Assembly: GCA_030426345.1 (NCBI GenBank)
Contig: JAUHYU010000057.1
Coordinates: forward strand, 1 to 34,043
From: Bacteroidia bacterium
Lineage (GTDB): Bacteria; Bacteroidota; Bacteroidia; Cytophagales; Cyclobacteriaceae
Reading direction: 5' to 3'
DNA: 34,043 nt
Part shown: positions 24,289-32,898 of the stretch, piece after piece
Numbering within the stretch: the first letter of the stretch is position 1
How the letters are laid out: each line of letters starts with the position of its first letter
The notes under the pieces: model-generated
Databases searched by the model: none
What the model saw: the letters and a program-made list of their open reading frames with translations, nothing else
Told to the model about the DNA's origin: nothing
Made by a program: the position numbers and the translations under genes

Positions 24289-25392
24289 ATCAATCTTCAA
24301 AAAATAAAATCTGCCTACCCACATCCAAAAGGTAAAATATACTTCAACACGCCCTCCACAGGTTTGATATCGGGAAAATCCATGAAACAGGCTCATGAGT
24401 TTAATAACAATTTACACTTAACTGGAAGCCTTCATGCCGAACGATTCAAAGAAGAAGAGCTACCACAAATCCGTGAAGATATTTGCCAGTTTATTGATGC
24501 ACCCATTGGCGAACTAGCGTTTATCCCCAATTTTTCTCATGGATTATGCGCTATTCTTCCAGCCCTTTCCGAGCTGAAACGTGTGTTGCTTTTTCGCGAT
24601 GACTATCCTTCACTTACGCAACCCTTTGTCAACCATGGTTTTGACATACATTGGCTGGGAAGTACAGATGGATTTTTCATGGATTTGGAAGGCATTAAGC
24701 AGTCTATTCTAGAACATAGGGTTGAAATATTGGCCATCAGCCACGTACAATATATTTCGGGGTTTATGGTTAATTTGATGGAATTAGGAGCCTTTTGCAG
24801 GCAAAAAAACGTATTGCTCATCGCAGACGGAACGCAGAGTTTGGGCGCATTTCCTTTTTCATTTAGCGCGTCAAATGTCGATGTCTTCATTGCTAGTAAT
24901 TACAAATGGATGAACGCGGGATTTGGCACAGGGATTCTTTGCATGCGACAGGAAATTCTCAAAAAATATCCTCCAAAATCAGGTGGGTTCAACAGTTACA
25001 AACTACAAAATAATTCATGGAAATATGTGCCTTCTATTCATAGCTACGAACCGGGCCATCTCAACATGCCCGGGCTGGCCATGCTCCATGAGGCGCTCAA
25101 GTTCAAAATGGAAATCGGCCTGGAGCAAATCTCAGCACACAACAGCCGGCTGATGGCCAAGTTGTTGGAAGGTTTGGAATCTACTTCTCATGAAATTGTT
25201 GGTGCGGCAACGACCGAAAACCGGTCGGGGATTCTTAGCCTCAAGGGAAATGAAAAAATGTTCCAGCACGTTGCCAAACAAGGTATCACAGTGAAGCTGT
25301 GGCAGGACGTGCTCAGGATTGGTATCCACTTTTATAATACAGAAAAAGATGTGGACCGGTTGGTTGAAGCACTTGATTCTTTCAAAAAATAA
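24286..25392 (+). CDS. Class V aminotransferase-fold PLP enzyme, possible EgtE (ergothioneine C-S lyase)
   Basis: A 368-aa PLP enzyme of the aminotransferase class V / cysteine-desulfurase fold. D181 in 'LLIADGTQSLG' binds the pyridine nitrogen and K207 in 'ASNYKWMNAGFGTG' is the Schiff-base lysine. 'ISHVQYISGFMVNL' is the usual third block. No catalytic Cys loop of desulfurases is apparent. It is convergent with egtD (14-bp gap) and next to egtB, so it is a good candidate for EgtE, the PLP lyase that cuts the sulfoxide intermediate to release ergothioneine. It is on the other strand, so it is not in the same operon. Family is firm; EgtE role is context inference. Isopenicillin-epimerase-like or other class V activities are alternatives. 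Its ATG is part of a dispersed repeat motif. Confidence 0.8.
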   Translation: MINLQKIKSAYPHPKGKIYFNTPSTGLISGKSMKQAHEFNNNLHLTGSLHAERFKEEELPQIREDICQFIDAPIGELAFIPNFSHGLCAILPALSELKRVLLFRDDYPSLTQPFVNHGFDIHWLGSTDGFFMDLEGIKQSILEHRVEILAISHVQYISGFMVNLMELGAFCRQKNVLLIADGTQSLGAFPFSFSASNVDVFIASNYKWMNAGFGTGILCMRQEILKKYPPKSGGFNSYKLQNNSWKYVPSIHSYEPGHLNMPGLAMLHEALKFKMEIGLEQISAHNSRLMAKLLEGLESTSHEIVGAATTENRSGILSLKGNEKMFQHVAKQGITVKLWQDVLRIGIHFYNTEKDVDRLVEALDSFKK

Positions 25393-25406
25393 ACACCAGA
25401 AAATTG

Positions 25407-26348
25407 CTATTTGATTTCCTTTTCAAACAGCACATCCACGAAATAATTGCGGCTATCGTAAAATTCCTTCTTCACGCGTAGACCCGTGTTTTTGGCAATT
25501 TTATGAATGGTTTCCAGATCATATTTCTGCGAATTTTCCGTATGGATACATTCCCCCTTTTTAAAGTCATAACGCTTCCCGATGGACTTGATGTTAACCG
25601 TCTGGTCGGTGAGGCTCTCTAGAAAACTACGCATCGTTCCACTTTCTGGATTGTATTCCGGCGCATGCCTGAACTTGTCGATAGCAAAATCACCTCCAAG
25701 TTCCCTGTTGATCCTGGTCAGCAGATTCAGGTTAAAATCCCTCGTAAATCCATGAGGGTCATTGTATGCCCGCTCAATGGTTTTAGGATCCTTTTTCAAG
25801 TCAAAACCAATCAGCAGCTTATCGTGCTTATTCATGGATTCTGCGACCTTTTTCATAAAAGAATGCGCCCTGGCATCAGTAAGGTTCCCAATGTTTGACC
25901 CCAAAAAGAGAATCACCTTTTTGTCCAAATTTTTAAGACCATCCAACACCTCAAAATATTCCCCCTGTTTCCCGTCAAAATCCAACTTGGGAAGTTCCTT
26001 GATCAATCGTTCTTTTAGTATTGAAAGTGCATGGGCGGAAATATCAATTGGTGCATAAGAAAAATCATGGCTGTTGAGTTGTTTTAGGAGTTTTACAACT
26101 TTCAAACCATCGCCGGCTCCAAGTTCTACGATTTCAAAATGATCGCCATTCATGCCAAATGCCTGAATCAGATCATCTGTTTGTTCTGTCAATATTTCCA
26201 ATTCCGCATCCGTCAAATAATACTCCGGCATATTCATGATTTTCACGAAAAGTGAATCTCCAATGGCATCATAAAAATATCTAGAAGGAAGGGATTTATT
26301 CTTAGCACTCAGACCATCGTCCACATCTTGCGCAAAAGCTTCATTCAT
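25407..26348 (-). CDS. egtD: L-histidine N-alpha-methyltransferase
   Basis: A 313-aa EgtD, close to the usual 320 residues. It transfers three methyl groups from SAM to histidine, giving hercynine, the first step of ergothioneine synthesis. 'SRYFYDAIGDSLFVKIMNMPEYYLTDAELEIL' is the typical N-terminus; 'IVELGAGDGLKVVKLL' is the SAM-binding motif; 'FLGSNIGN' and 'GFDLKKDPKTIERAYND' follow. The substrate-amino-binding Glu and Ser of the family match E271 and S273 in 'HTENSQKY'. It is cytoplasmic. It is downstream of egtB on the same strand with a 97-bp spacer that contains a perfect TAnnTTTG -7 element, so it may have its own promoter as well. Confidence 0.95.
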   Translation of the reverse strand: MNEAFAQDVDDGLSAKNKSLPSRYFYDAIGDSLFVKIMNMPEYYLTDAELEILTEQTDDLIQAFGMNGDHFEIVELGAGDGLKVVKLLKQLNSHDFSYAPIDISAHALSILKERLIKELPKLDFDGKQGEYFEVLDGLKNLDKKVILFLGSNIGNLTDARAHSFMKKVAESMNKHDKLLIGFDLKKDPKTIERAYNDPHGFTRDFNLNLLTRINRELGGDFAIDKFRHAPEYNPESGTMRSFLESLTDQTVNIKSIGKRYDFKKGECIHTENSQKYDLETIHKIAKNTGLRVKKEFYDSRNYFVDVLFEKEIK

Positions 26349-26377
26349 TTTTTCAAACTTTGTAGGTTAGATTTTTT

Positions 26378-26385
26378 CAAATATA
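26378..26385 (-). promoter_or_regulatory. Candidate Bacteroidota -7 element before egtD
   Basis: On the minus strand the bases read TATATTTG, a perfect TAnnTTTG, about 30 bases before the egtD ATG. I do not find a good TTTG -33 element at the usual spacing, so this is a partial match. Confidence 0.35.
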
Positions 26386-26445
26386 ATTAATCATACTTTG
26401 ACTGAGTGAAATAACAAACGTCTTTGGGCTGACATGTAGTTATTT

Positions 26446-27645
26446 TTATGTTAAAATTGGGTTATGTCTCCTTGCCAATCGGATGCCTGTAAACTGCCAT
26501 TGATACTGTGGGTGGAAAAAATTCCGATATGTCCTGCGGCTATGATTGGGCGAAGTGGCCGTTGATGCGCCCCTCAAAACCATCTGATTTACCATAAATT
26601 TTCCATTGTACTCGCCAATGGCGCCGGGCGGTTTGGCAAACCCCGGATAAGGCAAATAAGCACTCCCCGTCCACTCCCACCGCTGGCCCCAATCCAAAGA
26701 TTTAGAAGCCGCTTCCCACTCAAATTCTGTTGGTAATCGTTCGTTTTTCCATTCAGCAAAAGCTCCAGCTTCGTAGTAACTAATGTGGCACAGCACGTCC
26801 TTTTCATTCACAGGCAACAGTCCCGCCAATGTATAATTATGCCATTTCCCATTAATCAAATGCCAGTATTTTGGTCCCGAAACCTTCTCGTTATTTACCC
26901 ATGCCCATCCCTCGTCAAGCCAAAGCTCAAATCGTTCATATCCTCCATCTGCTATAAAATCCATGTATTCTCCATTGGTGACCAAAGTCTTGGAAATCTC
27001 AAATTCATGGAGAAAAACCCGATGTCTGCCCAGCTCATTGTCGTAGCAAAAACCGCCTCCATCATAGCCAATCTCATGAATTCCTTCTGCTATTTTCAAG
27101 TATCCGGATTCTGAATTTTTCTGCGCAGTCAGATTAAAGCCCGACTTATAAACAGGAAATAATGGGTTGTGGCCAAGAATATATTTTAGATCTGTGAGCA
27201 AGAGCTCCTGATGTTGTTGCTCGTGGTTTAGGCCAAGCTCCACCAAAGCTGCGATGGACTGATCCTCATTTTGTAGCAACTGGTTCATATGCTCATCGAC
27301 ATATTTCCGATAAGCATAAACCATCTCCACACTTGGGCGGGTGAGATTGCCGCGATCAGCTCTCAGCACCCTATCTCCCACAGCATTATAATAACTGTTG
27401 AAAATGTATGAAAAATCCATGTTAAATTCGCTGTAGTCAGGCATGTGTTTTTTCAGTACAAATTCCTCGAAAAACCATGTTGTATGACCCAAATGCCATT
27501 TTGGAGGACTAATATATGCCACGGGTTGCGGAATGTAATCCTCAGTTTTTAATGGTTGACAATGGCTTTCTGTCAGTTGGCGAACAGACGCATATTTTGA
27601 AGCTACGCTTGTCGCTGTTGAATTAGAATTCAAATTTACATTCAT
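26446..27645 (-). CDS. egtB: Ergothioneine synthase EgtB (non-haem iron sulfoxide synthase)
   Basis: A 399-aa EgtB of normal length. It joins hercynine to a thiol (gamma-Glu-Cys or Cys) with oxygen, making the sulfoxide precursor of ergothioneine. The N-terminal DinB-like domain carries the iron-ligand histidines: 'KWHLGHTTWFFEE' (H51/H54) and 'NHEQQHQEL' (H141, H145). The C-terminal formylglycine-generating-enzyme-like domain includes 'FEISKTLVTNGEYMDFI', 'LPTEFEWEAAS' and 'GASTATSPNHSRRTYRNFFHP'. No egtA or egtC is near, so use of free cysteine, as in type II EgtB enzymes, is plausible but unproven. It leads egtD on the same strand. A stem-loop with U-run separates it from the broken SDR gene upstream. 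Confidence 0.95.
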   Translation of the reverse strand: MNVNLNSNSTATSVASKYASVRQLTESHCQPLKTEDYIPQPVAYISPPKWHLGHTTWFFEEFVLKKHMPDYSEFNMDFSYIFNSYYNAVGDRVLRADRGNLTRPSVEMVYAYRKYVDEHMNQLLQNEDQSIAALVELGLNHEQQHQELLLTDLKYILGHNPLFPVYKSGFNLTAQKNSESGYLKIAEGIHEIGYDGGGFCYDNELGRHRVFLHEFEISKTLVTNGEYMDFIADGGYERFELWLDEGWAWVNNEKVSGPKYWHLINGKWHNYTLAGLLPVNEKDVLCHISYYEAGAFAEWKNERLPTEFEWEAASKSLDWGQRWEWTGSAYLPYPGFAKPPGAIGEYNGKFMVNQMVLRGASTATSPNHSRRTYRNFFHPQYQWQFTGIRLARRHNPILT

Positions 27646-27744
27646 GGTTTTGCAAAGGCTTTTGGATTAAACGTGAGACAATACCTTATGGTACTTCCCA
27701 AAAAAAGGTTCAAAAATCCATATTAATCATTCCTATAACAAAAA

Positions 27745-27780
27745 ACAGATAAATCTGTTTATCACAACAGATTTATCTGT
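27745..27780 (-). terminator. Stem-loop with U-run behind the SDR gene
   Basis: ACAGATAAATCTGT (27745-27758) and ACAGATTTATCTGT (27767-27780) are perfect 14-bp inverted repeats with an 8-base loop. On the minus strand the stem is followed by six T residues, so it fits a rho-independent terminator for the SDR gene. Each arm is itself nearly palindromic and the two are spaced 22 bp, about two helical turns, so an operator for egtB is an alternative reading. Confidence 0.65.
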
Positions 27781-27833
27781 ATTAAAATCATTTGAATTAT
27801 ACTCGATCAATTCACATCAAAAAGTGATTCTCA

Positions 27834-28702
27834 TTATTCCTGAGGCCCATCCCATTCGGCGATTCCCATCGCATCAAGACCACCTTTTCTGAACGGTTCA
27901 GTGGCATCGTTAAAGGCATTAGAACCGAAATCAACCCCTACAACTGTACGCATCGGCCTGCTGCCGTTGGGCTGTTCTATAAGATTCTCAAACGCTTGTA
28001 CGACCAGCATTGGATCAGTAGGGGCATTTTCGTCTTCAAACATACCTGCAAAATTTGATGTAATCCCTTGCAGGAATTCTCCTACATGTGTATAAGCGGA
28101 AGCTATTGATTCGTTTTTTGGAGGGACTACATTTTTAGTGAAATTTGTAGAAAAAGGCCCCGGCTCTACAATTACGACATCTATGCCCATAGGACCCAAT
28201 TCATAGCGCATGGCTTCGCTCAAACCCTCCAAACCCCACTTGCTAGCATTGTAAACACTAAATCCCGGGTAAGCTCCCCGCCCAGCCACGGAACTTAATG
28301 AATGATCAGCCCTGACTTTTGGGAACGCATGCCGGGCAATACCGCTTGCGCCACCCGAATGGTCCCTACGATATTTAGGTCTAACTGGGCCAACACTTCA
28401 GTTGATGAAAAAGCTTTAACAGGCCCGCCATATCCGAAACCAGCATTATTGATAAGTACGTCTATTGTTGGAAGCTGGGCAGCAGCAGCATTTACGCTTT
28501 CATCGGATGTCACATCCAAATCAATTACGTCGATCGTGACATTTTTTGAATCGGCAAACTTCTTCAATTCAGAAGCTGGATTTACATTTTTACCATTGAC
28601 ATTGCGCATGGAGGCATATACATGATGTCCTTTTTCGGCAAGATATTTGGCTGAATCATAACCAAATCCGGTACTGCAACCGGTAATCAGTATTTTTTTC
28701 AT
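27834..28702 (-). pseudogene. Short-chain dehydrogenase/reductase split by a one-base frameshift
   Basis: The N-terminal part starts at ATG 28702 ('MKKILITGCSTGFGYDSAK') with the NAD(P)-binding T-G-x-x-x-G-x-G and 'VLINNAGFGYGG'. It reads to 'SGLIIH' and meets TAA at 28295-28297. The C-terminal part continues in the next frame with 'SLSSVAGRGAYPGFSVYNASKWGLEGLSEAMRYEL', which carries the catalytic Ser and Y-x-x-x-K, and ends at 27834. Restoring one base near 28294-28298 (CAT-TTA-AGT) would join both into a normal protein of about 290 aa. So the break is either a recent inactivating deletion or a sequencing error in a run of T/A. The two halves look equally well preserved. Substrate is unknown; it resembles classical SDRs often called oxidoreductases in Bacteroidota. 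Confidence 0.85.
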
Positions 28703-28879
28703 GATAATTGGGGTTAGGAATTGTATCAATGAATTAAACTACCTCAAGGGCATTCTTTAATATATGAAAAAATTGCATTAACATATGGGATTTTGTAGCA
28801 AAGCGACATAAATCCATATTGGCCTGAGTTGTTCACTGAATGTTTTACATTGCCCTTGCACCAGACGAAACAGCAAATG

Positions 28880-30247
28880 CTATAACGACTTCAAAAACGC
28901 TAGCAAATCTTCCCGATCAGATTTTTTGAGTTTGCGGAATTGTTCTTTGGAAGCTTCCGCTTCCCCTCCGTGCCACAAGATTGCTTCCTCGATAGTTTTG
29001 GCGCGGCCATCATGCAAAAAGGTAGCCTTTGGGTTGACAACCTGGGTCAGGCCAATTCCCCATAAAGGAGATGTACGCCACTCTTGCCCGTTGGCAGAAA
29101 AAGTGGGGCGATTGTCGGCCAGCCCTTCTCCCATATCGTGCAATAGCATGTCGGTAAAGGGAGCAATTTTTTGATTGACCAATGCCGTGATTTCATGCGC
29201 TCCTGTAGTAAATTCCGGAACATGGCAACTGCTACAATTTATACTGTTAAAAATCTTTCTTCCGTTGATGACTTCCGGTTGATCCGTATTTCTCTGCGAC
29301 GGCACCGCCAGTGTTTGTGAATAAAAAGCAAAGAGATTTATCGTTTCTTCATCCACATCATTTTCATCTTGCAAGCCCTCTTCGCAATTTTCTTGCCCTT
29401 CACAAGGATTATTGGGGAAGAAAAAGTTAGTCAATCCCATATCGTTGTGCGCGGCATCAGCTGCTTGTTGTGCGGCAGTTGGCTGCTCAGCTTTCCAGCC
29501 AAACCGGCCAATTTCCATACCTTGTTTTAAAACATCCCAAACCATATTGGGCTTACCGCTAATCCCATCTCCGTTGGCATCTGTCTCGTCTGCCAGGGCC
29601 AAAATATCCATGTCGGAAATAGCCTCTAACAATCCCAAACCGTGCACCGGCGGGGCAACTCTTGGTGAAATCATCAATTCGGCAGGAAGAGCCATATATG
29701 GCTCAATAATAGAATAAGTTGGTTTTGAAAGCACTATCTCCACGCCATCCACGTATTGCACAATTTTATCCACTTCAGACTTCGAAATTTTCCCTTCAGA
29801 AGCTACACCAAAAATAGCTTTGTTTTGCAGTTGCCCACCAAAGCCTGGAGCTGGAACAATGCCATTGTGCAATCCCGTTCCGGGAATACTCAACCTCAAA
29901 AGCAAACCGCTGCTTTGGTCTCCTTCAAACTGAGGGATGGCTCCCCTACCATTTCGAGTATGGCAGCTCTCGCAAGAGTTTTGATTAAAAAGTGGGCCAA
30001 TACCACCGAACTTGATAGCCGGGGCACTGACAAATTGCTGACCAAAAATAGCATCAGCTTCAAAATGCCGATCTAATCCATCTTGCTCTAAATTGGCCAA
30101 AGGAAATGTAAATGCATCAGGTCCTGTGCTAAAGATTGTTGTTTCTCCACCAGATAAAATCACTTCGGGAGTTTCTATAAAACCCTCATCCTCCTGACAC
30201 GATGCGAGGACAAAAAGTGCCCCAAAAACCATGAATATCTTATACAT
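28880..30247 (-). CDS. Di-haem oxidoreductase (DUF1111, thiol oxidoreductase-like), lipoprotein
   Basis: A 455-aa protein with lipoprotein signal 'MYKIFMVFGALFVLASC'. Two haem c motifs are present: C92-E-S-C95-H96 in 'NSCESCHTRNGRG' and C338-S-S-C341-H342 in 'NCSSCHVPEF'. The end carries the DUF1111 signature 'FLHDGRAKTIEEAILWHGGEA'. These proteins resemble MauG/cytochrome c peroxidases and are repeatedly encoded next to imelysins, as here. It is the last gene of the minus-strand set porin - imelysin - this gene, and a stem-loop in the 59-bp gap may lower its expression. Envelope redox activity linked to iron uptake is likely but the precise reaction is unknown. Confidence 0.9.
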   Translation of the reverse strand: MYKIFMVFGALFVLASCQEDEGFIETPEVILSGGETTIFSTGPDAFTFPLANLEQDGLDRHFEADAIFGQQFVSAPAIKFGGIGPLFNQNSCESCHTRNGRGAIPQFEGDQSSGLLLRLSIPGTGLHNGIVPAPGFGGQLQNKAIFGVASEGKISKSEVDKIVQYVDGVEIVLSKPTYSIIEPYMALPAELMISPRVAPPVHGLGLLEAISDMDILALADETDANGDGISGKPNMVWDVLKQGMEIGRFGWKAEQPTAAQQAADAAHNDMGLTNFFFPNNPCEGQENCEEGLQDENDVDEETINLFAFYSQTLAVPSQRNTDQPEVINGRKIFNSINCSSCHVPEFTTGAHEITALVNQKIAPFTDMLLHDMGEGLADNRPTFSANGQEWRTSPLWGIGLTQVVNPKATFLHDGRAKTIEEAILWHGGEAEASKEQFRKLKKSDREDLLAFLKSL

Positions 30248-30263
30248 TTCCTTTTTTATAAAG

Positions 30264-30290
30264 ATTCCGTCACCAATTCGATGACGGAAT
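30264..30290 (-). terminator. Intercistronic stem-loop between imelysin and DUF1111 genes
   Basis: ATTCCGTCA (30264-30272) pairs perfectly with TGACGGAAT (30282-30290) over a 9-base loop. On the minus strand it follows the imelysin stop and is followed by CTTTATAAAAAA, a weak U-run. It probably acts as a partial terminator or an mRNA-stabilising hairpin within the operon. Confidence 0.55.
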
Positions 30291-30306
30291 TATTTCCTAT
30301 TTAATA

Positions 30307-31371
30307 TTATAAATTACTGATGAGTGGCAAGACTTGCTCCTCAAGTGTTTTTTGCAATTCGCGAACTGCGTCCTGTGCGGTAGAAACCGAGGGTTTATTA
30401 TTGAACACAGCATCAGAAAAGGTACCTGGTATGGCATCAATGGCATCAATGGCTGCATCGATATCCTCACTGACTTGAGCGTCTAAAGCCGAATTTTTAT
30501 CGTTGATGATTTCTGCCAAAGACTTTCCATTGCCAAAAGTTTCGAATTTTCCTGTATATATATTTTTTATGCTTTTGATGTTATTGGCAAAATCTGCTTT
30601 GGAATTGGCGCTAAACCGCGATTCTTCCAAAGTCAGGTCTTGCTGCGCAAGGGGATCGTTTATTTTGCCATTGGCTACCTCATCAGCTATGATTACCAAT
30701 GCGTTGGAAATCTCCTCTAAGGCTGATTTTTGACTGATATACACATTACTACCATTGCCGGCTTTCAAGACGTTGTCAATGAAATTTCCTTCAGCCGGAT
30801 TCCACAAAGCGTACAATTGTCCTGCATCAGCAGCTAAAACACCCGCAGCAGCAGCAAGGTATTCAAATTCCCTTTCGGAAATCTCTGCCACTTGTTTGTT
30901 TCCATTTTCTCCCCAAAGCAAAAATTCAATCGTGTGAAATCCTTTGAGCGTACCTTCTTGCTGTTTTAGGAAATCAACAGTCAAATCATTGTCGCTTGAC
31001 AATACATTATTGAGATCAGTAACATTTACCGGCCACGAATCCAAGGATGGATCAAGACCTTCCTGATCTACAGGGCCAAACAAAAATCCCTCGGATTGCT
31101 CCCAAGGTGCGCGAGCATTTACCCAAGCCGATTTGGCAGCATCTAAATTTGTTTGCGATTGATCTTCTTCCAATGCTTGTGTTGCTGCTTCCAAAGCTGC
31201 GGCATTGACTGCAAGTGCTTGATATGTTTTTAAAATTACATTTTCACCCGTATTGGTCAAGATGTCTGTGTAGTCTGCTTCTGGATCAGTATCCTTTTCA
31301 TTATCGTTGCTGCAAGATGAGAACATCAGCATGCCAGATAAAATGGCGATTGGGAAAATTATCTTTTTCAT
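30307..31371 (-). CDS. Imelysin family lipoprotein (iron-regulated protein A type)
   Basis: A 354-aa protein. 'MKKIIFPIAILSGMLMFSSC' is a lipoprotein signal. The imelysin hallmark G-x-H-x-x-E is at residues 144-149 in 'LKGFHTIEFLLWG', and the N-terminal helix pair includes 'AWVNARAPWEQSEGFLFGPV', the second conserved block. Imelysins are envelope proteins of iron acquisition or sensing (ICMP-like, IrpA, EfeO-related), without proven peptidase activity. It is downstream of a porin gene (44-bp gap) and upstream of a DUF1111 protein gene, an arrangement that recurs in bacteria and supports a joint role in iron handling. No Fur box could be placed confidently. Confidence 0.9.
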   Translation of the reverse strand: MKKIIFPIAILSGMLMFSSCSNDNEKDTDPEADYTDILTNTGENVILKTYQALAVNAAALEAATQALEEDQSQTNLDAAKSAWVNARAPWEQSEGFLFGPVDQEGLDPSLDSWPVNVTDLNNVLSSDNDLTVDFLKQQEGTLKGFHTIEFLLWGENGNKQVAEISEREFEYLAAAAGVLAADAGQLYALWNPAEGNFIDNVLKAGNGSNVYISQKSALEEISNALVIIADEVANGKINDPLAQQDLTLEESRFSANSKADFANNIKSIKNIYTGKFETFGNGKSLAEIINDKNSALDAQVSEDIDAAIDAIDAIPGTFSDAVFNNKPSVSTAQDAVRELQKTLEEQVLPLISNL

Positions 31372-31415
31372 TTTATTGTTTTGTTTTGAATAGTTGAACT
31401 TTTATAAACTTGTTA

Positions 31416-32687
31416 TTAAAAATTGAATCCCATTCCCATAGCAAAGGTGTTTTCGTGTTCGCCGGAGCCAAGAGATCGATTGGCATAGTGCGCCTTGAAA
31501 ACAATTTTTGGAATTGGAAAATAGTTGACGCCCCCGGTCAGGACAGTCCTCTCGTACCGAGGATTGTCAGTAATGTTGCCTTCTGTCTGAAGCATGGAGT
31601 CGTACCACTCTGCCCGACCGAAGAGATAAAATTGTTGCGTCTGCTCTTTTGCAGAGAAAGAAAGAAGATCGTATGCCAGCTCAGCATATGCGCCACCGGC
31701 CATTTTAGCAACCGGTGTTCTTTTCACTCCCAGATTATTTGACAGGTTGCGGTTGGCTGCACTCAAGGCTTCGCTATTCTGGATATTGCCCATCATCCCG
31801 TAAGCTCTAATTCGCCACGGATGTCCTTCCCACACAAAATGCACATCTCCGTATGTTACCCACGAAGGTGTTTCAAAATCATCTTTTGGGCGGTTTCCCG
31901 TGGCATTTCCGGCATATATATTAAAACCCAATTCGCTTTCGCCAGCAAATGCATAATCTAAACGGAGGGCATAGGCGAGATTGTCGGCATTGATGGTTTC
32001 AAACCTGGTTTGAAAGCCACGCTTGATCCAATTGAATGAGCTAAACCCCGTATTGTCCAACCCGCTGACGACGTATAATTTATATGACAGATACGGATAT
32101 TCAGATGTTTTTAAGGCGATGTCACCACTTATTTCTACACCTGTTTCATACCATCCGAGTGGTAAAATAGTATTTTCAAGTTCTGAACGATAAGCGGTGA
32201 AATATTCTGTAGGCTCGTCATGCTTTGAGGCATTTCCCATATAAAACCGCATCTTACCTACCCTAATGTTAAATTGCTTTTTGATCTTGAAGTACAAATT
32301 GATCTGCTCTAATACCACCTGTCCACCTTTTTCAATTTCCTGCTCAAACTCCCCAAACTCTTCCAAAGGATCGAAGGCCATTGTAGAACCGGTGCCTCCG
32401 TGCTCAAACTCAATTTCTGTCTTTAGCTGGATCTTGTCAGTAAAATCATAGTACATGTACAAATTGAGCCTTTCGGGATCAAAAGCATTTCGTTTGTCCG
32501 GAAAAGTCTCCCAATCATATGCGTAATAATTTACCACACCGTACCCTTTGACCTTGAACTTGTCTAGAAAAGCCTCAATTTTTTCATGATTCTGAGTGGT
32601 TTGGGTAGAATCAGCCTGGCCAAAATCTTTTGCCAATGATGCGCTGATAAATAGGATGTTTGCCATGGCAAACAAAAGATATTTCAT
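31416..32687 (-). CDS. Outer-membrane beta-barrel porin-like protein
   Basis: A 423-aa protein with a cleavable signal 'MKYLLFAMANILFISASLA'. The mature chain alternates polar and hydrophobic residues ('LNLYMYYDFTDKIQLKTEIEFEHGG', 'VVLEQINLYFKIKKQFNIRVGKMRF') and ends in Phe ('FAMGMGFNF'), as outer-membrane barrels do. It resembles the phosphate-selective/OprP-like porin group in general layout, but it is usually annotated only as hypothetical. It is the first gene of the porin - imelysin - DUF1111 set. It could let iron complexes or small solutes enter. The fold is well supported; the substrate is inference. Confidence 0.75.
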   Translation of the reverse strand: MKYLLFAMANILFISASLAKDFGQADSTQTTQNHEKIEAFLDKFKVKGYGVVNYYAYDWETFPDKRNAFDPERLNLYMYYDFTDKIQLKTEIEFEHGGTGSTMAFDPLEEFGEFEQEIEKGGQVVLEQINLYFKIKKQFNIRVGKMRFYMGNASKHDEPTEYFTAYRSELENTILPLGWYETGVEISGDIALKTSEYPYLSYKLYVVSGLDNTGFSSFNWIKRGFQTRFETINADNLAYALRLDYAFAGESELGFNIYAGNATGNRPKDDFETPSWVTYGDVHFVWEGHPWRIRAYGMMGNIQNSEALSAANRNLSNNLGVKRTPVAKMAGGAYAELAYDLLSFSAKEQTQQFYLFGRAEWYDSMLQTEGNITDNPRYERTVLTGGVNYFPIPKIVFKAHYANRSLGSGEHENTFAMGMGFNF

Positions 32688-32823
32688 TATTCTTATTAAG
32701 ATTAATTATAAATAATTTGACAAAGGTATGGTTGGGCTACATATAAGTCAATCCCTATATGTTGGGATATTTGCTGTCATGTTATACTGGAATAAGGAAA
32801 TCAATCTGGTCGTTCACCTTCCA

Positions 32824-32859
32824 AAAAGCTTCTAAAAGCCATGGATTTTAAAGGCTTTT
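32824..32859. repeat. Palindromic form of the dispersed motif
   Basis: The 36-base near-palindrome is centred on CCATGG (32839-32844), with left arm AAAAGCTTCTAAAAGCCATG and right arm ATGGATTTTAAAGGCTTTT, and three mismatches between arms. It shows that the 19-base motif found singly elsewhere is one half of a palindromic element. It lies in the long spacer between the porin and lipocalin-like genes. Confidence 0.65.
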
Positions 32860-32898
32860 AAAACCATTTTCGACAAGGGGATGTATGGATTGATTTTC

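Noticed and set aside
27745-27780. CRISPR-like repeat pair
   Set aside because: There are only two units, inverted rather than direct, with an 8-base spacer; a terminator or operator explains them.
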